Part shown: one piece after another, positions 6,827-12,405 of the stretch
How positions within the stretch are numbered: position 1 is the first letter of the stretch
Layout: the number at the start of each line of letters is the position of its first letter
Translations under genes and position numbers: made by a program
Assembly: GCA_913053915.1 (NCBI GenBank)
Contig: CAJXGP010000015.1
Span: forward strand, 1-12,405
DNA from: an uncultured Ignavibacteriales bacterium
GTDB taxonomy: Bacteria; Bacteroidota; Ignavibacteria; Ignavibacteriales; Ignavibacteriaceae
DNA: 12,405 nt
Direction: 5' to 3'
The notes under the pieces: generated by a model
The model's database searches: none
Seen by the model: only the letters and a program-made list of their open reading frames with translations
What the model was told of the DNA's origin: nothing

Positions 6827-7774
6827 ATGAAAGCTTATAAATTTTTTTTGTTATCCGGTTTAATTTTAATTTCAGGAATTTTCATTTCTTCCAACGGACA
6901 AAGTTCAAACCTGTTTAAGAAATCACTTACCGGTAATCTGCAATTTGATTCGAATATCGTTTCGAATGATTTAACAATTCCGAATAAACCAAATATCCAA
7001 TTACAGAACCCAAGAAAGAAATCTAGATTTTTAGCCGGTTTATTATCTGCTATAGTTCCTGGTGCCGGGGAATTTTATTCAGAGCATTATTTAAAAGCTG
7101 CTATCTTTGCAATAGTGGAAGCATCAGCTATCACTACTGCGGTTTTATATAACAATAGAGGTAGCCGGCAAACAGATTTTTTTCAAAATTACGCCGATGC
7201 TAACTGGTATGTGTCTAAATATGCCTATTGGGCATTAAAACACGCTAAGGAAATTAACTCCGATATCAATCCTAATGATTATCATATTTTTAGAAACGTC
7301 GATGTTGGTACAATAAATCCGAATACTGCAAATTGGAAAAAATTAAACGGTGATGTAGATTGGATTAAATTAAATGAATTTGAATCGGCGCTAGGTTCAA
7401 ATCCTCAATCGGGTGGTTTTACACATAGACTTCCGTATCATGGAGAACAGCAATACTATGAATTAATCGGCAAATATTATCAATATTCTATGGGTTGGAG
7501 AAAAACAGATATATCCAATTCAAATTACGCTGTAGTACCACCGCAAATGACTTATTATGCGCATCAAAGAGGATTAGCTAATGATTATTTTAATACCGGC
7601 GAAGCTGCAGTTGTCTTCATTTACTTAAATCATGTTTTAAGCATGTTCGATGCTGTTTGGAGTACCGATAGGTATAATGATAGTTTATTAGCAATGAATT
7701 TCAGAATACAAGGGGTAAATTATGCCGGTAAAATGGAACTGATTCCTACATTGAATATGAGCTATAATTTTTGA
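6827..7774 (+). CDS. DUF5683-like exported membrane protein
   Basis: A 315-residue protein with a signal peptide or N-terminal anchor (MKAYKFFLLSGLILISGIFI, then NGQS). About 50 residues later comes the block KSRFLAGLLSAIVPGAGEFY, followed by LKAAIFAIVEASAITTAVLY. A positively charged residue pair, a small-residue-rich helix with a P-G-x-G-x-x-Y turn and a second hydrophobic helix are what I recognise as the DUF5683 pattern of Bacteroidetes-type proteins. The family has no established function that I know of. The C-terminal part is rich in Y, N and W (YYELIGKYYQYSMGWR) and has another hydrophobic stretch (AAVVFIYLNHVLSMFDAVW). The last residues (MELIPTLNMSYNF) form a possible beta-strand with a terminal phenylalanine. 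It lies 74 bp after the barrel fusion gene and is closed by a strong terminator. Start 6827 is chosen from the AAGGA site. ATG 6824 would add one methionine. Confidence 0.68.
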   Translation: MKAYKFFLLSGLILISGIFISSNGQSSNLFKKSLTGNLQFDSNIVSNDLTIPNKPNIQLQNPRKKSRFLAGLLSAIVPGAGEFYSEHYLKAAIFAIVEASAITTAVLYNNRGSRQTDFFQNYADANWYVSKYAYWALKHAKEINSDINPNDYHIFRNVDVGTINPNTANWKKLNGDVDWIKLNEFESALGSNPQSGGFTHRLPYHGEQQYYELIGKYYQYSMGWRKTDISNSNYAVVPPQMTYYAHQRGLANDYFNTGEAAVVFIYLNHVLSMFDAVWSTDRYNDSLLAMNFRIQGVNYAGKMELIPTLNMSYNF

Positions 7775-7800
7775 TTCGTTGAAGAATATTTTCTTATTTT

Positions 7801-7838
7801 GCGATATTATTTATAATTTGAAATAGTATCGCTTTTTT
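7801..7838 (+). terminator. Rho-independent terminator after the DUF5683-like gene
   Basis: A 12-bp stem, 7801-7812 (GCGATATTATTT) with 7821-7832 (AAATAGTATCGC) and one T-G wobble, has an 8-base loop and is followed directly by six Ts (7833-7838). It lies 26 bases after the stop codon. This separates the envelope genes from the der cluster. Confidence 0.82.
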
Positions 7839-7973
7839 ATGCAGATGCTTTTAATTAAATTTACTCAACTTGACCGATAAATTTTATTTAGGCATCAAGA
7901 ATTGCAGAAAAGGTTGGTAAATAAAGCTTTTTATTAAACAATTCATAGCTTGAAATTTGATTAGATCAATTAG

Positions 7974-8042
7974 ATTAACCCTGTTAGATAATCATAATAT
8001 GCTTTTTCATTTATTAAAATAAATGTATCTAACGGGGTTAAT
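7974..8042. repeat. Nested inverted repeat (17-bp outer arms, 8-bp inner hairpin) upstream of der
   Basis: Outer arms 7974-7990 (ATTAACCCTGTTAGATA) and 8026-8042 (TATCTAACGGGGTTAAT) are complementary at 16 of 17 positions, and the one mismatch is a G-U pair in + strand RNA. Between them, 8008-8015 (CATTTATT) and 8018-8025 (AATAAATG) form a perfect 8-bp hairpin with a two-base loop that abuts the right arm. Neither strand has a T run after the structure, so it is not an ordinary terminator. It could be a structured 5' leader of der, a paired protein-binding site, or a small mobile-element relic. No clear target duplication flanks it. Confidence 0.6.
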
Positions 8043-8093
8043 TATAAATTTAGACTTTATTATGGACACAAGCTTAATTGGAAATATAAATAT

Positions 8094-9407
8094 ATGAAAA
8101 AGAGAATGGTAGCAATAGTCGGCAGACCGAATGTAGGTAAGTCAACGCTGTTTAATAGATTAATCGGAAGACGTAATGCCATTGTAGATTATTCAAGTGG
8201 TGTGACACGTGACCGAAATTACGGTGAGGTTAGCTGGAGCGGCAAAGAGTTCAATTTGATTGATACCGGAGGTTATGTGCCTGACTCGCTTGATCTTTTT
8301 GAAAGTGCAATCAGGGAACAAATAGATGTCGCAATAACTGAAGCCGATGTAATTTTGTTTGTTGTAGATGTCCGGACAGGTATTCATCCGATTGACATTG
8401 AAATAGCAAAGATCCTTCGAGAATCAAATAAAAATTTTTTATTAGTTGTTAATAAAGTTGATTCGGAGAATTTTGAATCCGGTTCATTGGAATTTTACAA
8501 ATTGGGAGTCGGTAAAGTTTATGAAATTTCGGCATTAGGCGGTCGGAAGGTAGGTGATTTACTGGATGATATCTCGGTTGATTTTCCTAACATTGATGAA
8601 GATGAAAAGGAAGACCCAAGATTAAAAATTGCTGTTGTCGGTCGTCCGAATGTAGGCAAGTCATCTTTAGTTAATGTGTTGCTGGGTTTTGAACGTAGTA
8701 TTGTTACTCATATACCCGGTACTACACGTGATAGTTTGGATTCGACTTTAAAATACTATGGCCGGGAAATTGTTTTGATCGATACTGCCGGACTGAGGAA
8801 AAGTAAAAAGGTAAAAGAGAATATTGAATATTTTTCAAATATCCGCACTTTAAAAGCCATTGGAGAATGTGATGTTACGATTATAATGCTCGAAGCTCAA
8901 TCCGGATTAGAAAAACAAGATCAAAAAATTATTGATGAAGCAGTACGCCGACGAAAAGGAATAATACTTGCCATAAATAAATGGGATTTGTTCGAGAAAG
9001 AAACAAATACGGCTAAAAAATTTGAGGATGAAATTAAGTTGAAAGCCGGTGCAGTTGATTATTTACCTGTAATGTTTATTTCCGCGTTAACTAAAAAAAG
9101 AATTTTTAAGTTAATTGATTTAAGTATTAAGATTCATGAGGAGAGGAAGAAAAAGATTCCTACCAATCGATTAAATGATATACTCTTGCCTGAAATAGAG
9201 AAGATAACTCCACCTTCTTCTCCCTCCGGAAAAGAAATTAAAATTAAATACATAACTCAAGCCGGTAATCATTATCCGATATTTCTTTTTTTTGTAAATT
9301 ACCCTAAAGAAATACCGGAAAATTACAAAAGATTTTTAGAGAAACTTATTAGAAAGAATTTTGGATTTGAAGGTGTTTCGATAACGCTTTCTTTTAAAAA
9401 CAAATGA
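8094..9407 (+). CDS. der: Ribosome-assembly GTPase Der (EngA)
   Basis: Der is an essential double-G-domain GTPase that acts on the large ribosomal subunit in the cytoplasm. The 437-residue length is normal for the family. G domain 1 has GRPNVGKS (10-17), DTGG (57-60) and NKVD (120-123). G domain 2 has GRPNVGKS (183-190), DTAG (230-233), NKWD (295-298) and an ISALT G5 element near 330. The C-terminal ~95 residues form the KH-like domain (PPSSPSGKEIKIKYITQAG, then FFVNYPKEIPENYKRFLEK). All nucleotide-binding motifs are intact. ATG 8094 is taken as the start because it leaves the usual short lead before the first beta-strand. ATG 8106 is possible. No strong ribosome binding site precedes it. The stop overlaps the next start (ATGA), which implies translational coupling. 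Confidence 0.97.
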   Translation: MKKRMVAIVGRPNVGKSTLFNRLIGRRNAIVDYSSGVTRDRNYGEVSWSGKEFNLIDTGGYVPDSLDLFESAIREQIDVAITEADVILFVVDVRTGIHPIDIEIAKILRESNKNFLLVVNKVDSENFESGSLEFYKLGVGKVYEISALGGRKVGDLLDDISVDFPNIDEDEKEDPRLKIAVVGRPNVGKSSLVNVLLGFERSIVTHIPGTTRDSLDSTLKYYGREIVLIDTAGLRKSKKVKENIEYFSNIRTLKAIGECDVTIIMLEAQSGLEKQDQKIIDEAVRRRKGIILAINKWDLFEKETNTAKKFEDEIKLKAGAVDYLPVMFISALTKKRIFKLIDLSIKIHEERKKKIPTNRLNDILLPEIEKITPPSSPSGKEIKIKYITQAGNHYPIFLFFVNYPKEIPENYKRFLEKLIRKNFGFEGVSITLSFKNK

Positions 9408-10753
9408 TTACACCTAAAAAAATTATAATTGTCGGAGGAAATGCAGCGGGTGCAGCCGCTGCAGCAAAATCAAAACGTATTAATCCGCAGGCATCTGTTA
9501 TTTTATTTGAAGCAAGCGATTATATTTCTACCGGAACATGTGAAATCCCGTATGTTATTTCAGGCGAAATCAGTAGTTATCAAAATATTGTTTATTACAC
9601 GGCTCAAAAGTTCTTCGAAGAAAAAGGAGTAAGGGTTTTTGTTAATCATTTGGTTGAATCAATTAACCGTAAGGAAAAGTTTATTTCCGTTAAAGATTTA
9701 AAATCTTCGGAAAGTAAAATTTACAATTATGATACTCTTGTTCTATCTACCGGTTCAAGTGCTAAAAGACTTCCGGATTTACTCAACAATCCTAAAAATA
9801 TATTTACGTTAAAGAACATTCAAGATTTGAAAAACATTATAGATTATTCCAGGATTACTAATGTTAAACGGGGGGCAATTTTCGGTTCGGGATACATAGG
9901 GCTGGAGGCGGCAGAGGCATTTAAAAAAAATGGAGCGGAAGTTGTAATCATTGAAAAAGAAAAACTTCCTATGCCTTCTGCGGAAATAGAAGTTAGAAGT
10001 CTAATCCTTGAATTATTAAAACAAAAGGGAGTAGAATTTTATGGTAAAATTGATCATCCGAAATTCAACTATTTAACCGATAAAATACAAAGTATAACAA
10101 TTGAAAGCAGAATTTTAGAATTTGATTTAATTATATCCGCAATCGGATTTCAACCTTGTAACATTCTCGCTATTCAATCCAAATTAGAAATCGGTATATA
10201 TGGCGGAATCAAAGTCGACAGAAAACTTAAAACATGCGATGCCGATATATTTGCTGCAGGAGATAATATTGAAGTGATAAATGCTATAACAAGGAAGCCT
10301 GAATATATACCGCTTGCAACGGTTGCTCATGAATATGGACATATAGCCGGTGAAAATGCTGCCGGCGGAAATATGTATGTCGAGCCGGTAGTCAAAAATA
10401 TAGGTGTTAAAATATTTAATAAATTTTTAACAATTGTTGGGCTAACTAGTATGGAAGCATATAACTTCATGATACCCTTTAATAGTGTTGAAGAAGTAGC
10501 AACTAATCTAGTAAAAGTAATGCCTAACAGTCAAAAAGTATTCGGTAAAATAATTTATCGGAAGCACTCGAAGAAGCTGCTTGGTGCATCATTTTTTGGG
10601 GGTAGGGAAGTTGCCGGATATGCAGATTTAATTTCCTTGCTGATAAGTACAAATCAACCTGCAGATATACTATCGCAAGTAAATTATAATTATTCTCCTC
10701 CGTTATCGCCATTTATTAATTTATTATCTATTTTAGGAAGAAAAATTAAATAG
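9404..10753 (+). CDS. FAD-dependent pyridine nucleotide-disulfide oxidoreductase (CoA-disulfide reductase/NADH oxidase type)
   Basis: A cytoplasmic flavoprotein of 449 residues, the usual size for the CoA-disulfide reductase/NADH oxidase/NADH peroxidase group. The N-terminal FAD-binding motif is VGGNAAGAAAAAKSKR (from residue 10). The single redox cysteine is C46 in STGTCEIPYVI, corresponding to the SxxxCxxPY motif of that group. A second dinucleotide fold has GSGYIGLEAAEAF (161-173), and an acidic residue ending its second strand (E184) suggests NADH rather than NADPH. The second FAD motif is DIFAAGD (281-287). A C-terminal dimerisation domain follows. The substrate cannot be fixed from sequence: CoA disulfide, oxygen, peroxide or polysulfide are all known in the family. 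It overlaps der by 4 bp (ATGA), so it is probably co-translated with der, though no functional link is evident. Confidence 0.88.
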   Translation: MITPKKIIIVGGNAAGAAAAAKSKRINPQASVILFEASDYISTGTCEIPYVISGEISSYQNIVYYTAQKFFEEKGVRVFVNHLVESINRKEKFISVKDLKSSESKIYNYDTLVLSTGSSAKRLPDLLNNPKNIFTLKNIQDLKNIIDYSRITNVKRGAIFGSGYIGLEAAEAFKKNGAEVVIIEKEKLPMPSAEIEVRSLILELLKQKGVEFYGKIDHPKFNYLTDKIQSITIESRILEFDLIISAIGFQPCNILAIQSKLEIGIYGGIKVDRKLKTCDADIFAAGDNIEVINAITRKPEYIPLATVAHEYGHIAGENAAGGNMYVEPVVKNIGVKIFNKFLTIVGLTSMEAYNFMIPFNSVEEVATNLVKVMPNSQKVFGKIIYRKHSKKLLGASFFGGREVAGYADLISLLISTNQPADILSQVNYNYSPPLSPFINLLSILGRKIK

Positions 10754-10758
10754 AAAAT

Positions 10759-10766
10759 TATTTTTG
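10759..10766 (+). promoter_or_regulatory. Possible Bacteroidetes-type -7 promoter element before upp
   Basis: TATTTTTG matches TAnnTTTG in the 32-bp gap before upp, starting 27 bases before its ATG. If used, the leader would be very short and just include the ribosome binding site. No clear -33 element is visible, so upp may instead be read through from der. Confidence 0.27.
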
Positions 10767-10776
10767 TTAAAATTAT

Positions 10777-10783
10777 AGAGGTG
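10777..10783 (+). promoter_or_regulatory. Ribosome binding site of upp
   Basis: AGAGGTG lies immediately before ATG 10786, with AGAGG four bases from it. It is the clearest Shine-Dalgarno site in the window and fixes the upp start. Confidence 0.6.
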
Positions 10784-10785
10784 TT

Positions 10786-11424
10786 ATGTCAACAAAATAT
10801 AAAAATTTTACTCTTATTGATCATCCATTAGTAAAAAGAGATATTACCCTATTGAGAGATAAATCGACTTCTCCCGAAACTTTTAGAGCAGCGGTTCATA
10901 GAATTTCAAATATACTGGCAGTTAAAATTAGTAATAATTTTCATCTAGCCGAAAAAAATATTACAACACCTTTAGAAAAAACTATCGGTTATAAGCTGAT
11001 TCAAGAAATTGTTTTAGTTCCGGTTCTTCGTGCCGGATTAGGGATGGTGAACGGTTTTCTTTCGCTTATTCCGGATGCCAAGGTCGGACACATTGGATTA
11101 CAAAGAGATGAAAAAACTTTACAACCGGTAGAATATTATTATAAAACCCCTAAAAACATCGATGAATCGAAAGTAGTTCTGTTAGACCCAATGCTTGCAA
11201 CAGGCGGCAGTGCCTCCGAAGCATTAAAATATTTAAAGAAAAGAAATAGTAAAAACTTAATCTTTGCTTGTCTCGTAGCAGCTCCGGAGGGTATTAAAAA
11301 ATTAGGGAAAGATCATCCTGATGTAATGATATATGGTACGGCGATAGATAGGGAATTGAATGATAAAGGTTATATTTTACCCGGTTTAGGTGATGCTGGT
11401 GACAGAACATTTGGGACCCTTTAA
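10786..11424 (+). CDS. upp: Uracil phosphoribosyltransferase
   Basis: The enzyme converts uracil and PRPP to UMP and pyrophosphate in pyrimidine salvage in the cytoplasm. The 212-residue length is typical of bacterial UPRTases. Family motifs are visible in order: an N-terminal HPLVKRDITLLRDKSTS block, PVLRAGLGMVNGFLSLIP (79-96), IGLQRDEKTLQPVEYYYKTP, the PRPP-binding loop VVLLDPMLATGGSA (130-143), and the C-terminal uracil-binding GYILPGLGDAGDR (195-207). All key motifs are intact. The start has a good ribosome binding site (AGAGGTG). It lies 32 bp after the flavoprotein gene, and its 3' end overlaps the next gene by 32 bp. An unrelated phosphoribosyltransferase is excluded by the GYILPGLGDAGDR tail. 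Confidence 0.96.
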   Translation: MSTKYKNFTLIDHPLVKRDITLLRDKSTSPETFRAAVHRISNILAVKISNNFHLAEKNITTPLEKTIGYKLIQEIVLVPVLRAGLGMVNGFLSLIPDAKVGHIGLQRDEKTLQPVEYYYKTPKNIDESKVVLLDPMLATGGSASEALKYLKKRNSKNLIFACLVAAPEGIKKLGKDHPDVMIYGTAIDRELNDKGYILPGLGDAGDRTFGTL

Positions 11425-12405
11425 ATATTTTATCGTTGTACTTTTCTGTTTTTTAGCAACAAATAAAATATATTCGCAAAATTATCCGGATTCCACCTTA
11501 AATACTTTACTTAAAAAAGGGATAGAGCTTATAATTACACAGCAATATAAAGATGCTTCTAAAGTATTTAATTTATTAAATAAAAATTATCCTCATCTTC
11601 CATTTGGGAAAATATATTTAGCAGCCAATGAAATTGCGAGAAATTATGATTATGCTGAAAATTTAAACTCGGATTCCATCCGTTATTATTTAAAAAGCGC
11701 TGTAAGGCAATCCGATTCTTTATTAGAAATAAATAAAAATAACGTTTGGTATCAATATTTTGTAGCACTTAGTGAAGGATATTTATCTTACTACAACGCT
11801 TTAACTAAAAATTGGTTTTCAGCTTTGGACGAAGCAATTTCTTCTGTTTCCGGATTTGAAAAATGCTTAAAAATTGATCCTCATTTCTATGAAGCTTATA
11901 TTGCAATCGGAACGTTTAAATATTGGAAAGGCAGAAAAACACAATTTTTAAATTGGCTTCCTTTTATTCCTAATGAGGAAAAAAGCGCAATTAAATTATT
12001 GAATTTTGCCGTTAATCATTCATCTTATAATACTTATCTTGCAATAAACTCTTTGATATGGATTTATATAGATAGGAAAGAACCTTTACGAGCTGTTGAA
12101 TTAGCCGGGAATGCTTTAAAAAAATATCCAAATTCCCGTTTTTTTATGTGGGGACTAGCACGTGCTTATGAAAATTTAAACGTAGAAAAGGCAATTCATA
12201 TTTATAATAATTTATTAAATTCGTATTTAAAGGTTGAAAGTAATAACGGTTTTAATGAAATATTGTTAAAATATATTTTGGCTAAATTATATTATAAAGC
12301 CGGTGATAAAACCGAATCATTACGTTTGTGTAACGAAATTTTGAATATTAAAAATATTTCAACAAGCGTTAAACGTCGATTGAAAGATCGATTAGAGGAA
12401 GTCCG
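11393..12405 (+). CDS. Exported TPR-like protein, 3' end beyond the window
   Basis: An open frame of 337 codons runs off the right edge without a stop. After a TAG at 11387-11389 the possible starts are GTG 11390, ATG 11393 and GTG 11399. AGGTGA at 11388-11393 would be well spaced for GTG 11399, whereas ATG 11393 overlaps it, so the start is uncertain by a few codons. The N-terminus is a signal peptide (KYFIVVLFCFLATNKIYSQ). The rest is helical and TPR-like: paired helices such as AISSVSGFEKCLKIDPHFYE, then AYIAIGTFKYWKGR, AVELAGNALKKYPNSRFFMW and AKLYYKAGDKTESLRLCNEI. It carries a WLPFIPNEEKSAIKLLNFAV segment that I associate with a Bacteroidetes/Ignavibacteria TPR family of unknown function. 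It overlaps upp by 32 bp in another frame, which implies co-transcription. Periplasmic or lipid-free outer-envelope location is inferred from the signal peptide; there is no clear lipobox. Confidence 0.78.
   Translation, partial: MLVTEHLGPFKYFIVVLFCFLATNKIYSQNYPDSTLNTLLKKGIELIITQQYKDASKVFNLLNKNYPHLPFGKIYLAANEIARNYDYAENLNSDSIRYYLKSAVRQSDSLLEINKNNVWYQYFVALSEGYLSYYNALTKNWFSALDEAISSVSGFEKCLKIDPHFYEAYIAIGTFKYWKGRKTQFLNWLPFIPNEEKSAIKLLNFAVNHSSYNTYLAINSLIWIYIDRKEPLRAVELAGNALKKYPNSRFFMWGLARAYENLNVEKAIHIYNNLLNSYLKVESNNGFNEILLKYILAKLYYKAGDKTESLRLCNEILNIKNISTSVKRRLKDRLEEV

Larger units (their letters stand above)
7775..8093. other. Spacer between the envelope genes and der
   Basis: No gene is supported in these 319 bases on either strand. 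The spacer contains the intrinsic terminator (7801-7838), an AT-rich middle, and a nested inverted repeat (7974-8042) 51 bases before der. The der promoter should lie here, but I found no TAnnTTTG match and no convincing sigma-70 pair. Confidence 0.6.

Noticed and set aside
7974..8042. Intrinsic terminator
   Set aside because: No T run follows the stem on either strand, and a better terminator is already present at 7801-7838.
7775..8093. tRNA or known riboswitch in the spacer before der
   Set aside because: I see no cloverleaf, no CCA-ready acceptor and no recognisable riboswitch core.
11568..11768. Open frame of 66 codons on the - strand
   Set aside because: It lies opposite the continuous signal-peptide/TPR-like frame, which explains this region better.

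Overview
This AT-rich window most likely comes from a member of the Ignavibacteria/Bacteroidetes-Chlorobi group. Two observations support this. One ORF ends in a type IX secretion system (T9SS) type A sorting domain of the ignavibacterial style (a 'YNYPNPVYG...TTIRYYV' opening and a 'NVSNIQSGVYLAHI' core). It lies directly downstream of the end of a PorV-like T9SS outer-membrane protein. Most envelope genes have no strong Shine-Dalgarno site, which also fits that group. All convincing genes are on the + strand.

Left part (1-7838), cell envelope and secretion. The window opens with the C-terminal part of a PorV-like protein whose upstream reading frame is lost within the first ~66 bases. Next comes a large secreted protein (about 427-3352): an M6-peptidase-like domain, a beta-propeller-like middle and a T9SS sorting domain. 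It is split by a one-base frameshift in a T run at 2419-2423. Its M6 domain lacks the HExxH zinc motif, so it looks like a catalytically dead protease fold. After a 307-bp spacer is a 1030-residue exported protein that joins an intact HExxH...E metallopeptidase domain, a TolB/PD40-like propeller and a C-terminal outer-membrane beta-barrel. A DUF5683-like exported membrane protein follows, closed by a clear intrinsic terminator at 7801-7838.

Middle spacer (7775-8093). It holds that terminator and a nested inverted repeat (17-bp outer arms and an 8-bp inner hairpin, 7974-8042) of unknown role.

Right part (8094-12405), mostly housekeeping. der (EngA, ribosome-assembly GTPase) overlaps by 4 bp a CoA-disulfide-reductase/NADH-oxidase-type flavoprotein. 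Then come upp (uracil phosphoribosyltransferase) with a good ribosome binding site, and an exported TPR-like protein that starts inside the end of upp and runs off the window. The tight spacing suggests one transcription unit from der onward, perhaps with an internal promoter before upp.

No tRNA, rRNA, CRISPR array, transposase or complete mobile element was seen. The least ordinary items are the M6-like domain without catalytic residues beside a T9SS component, the protease-propeller-barrel fusion, the frameshift, and the nested inverted repeat before der.
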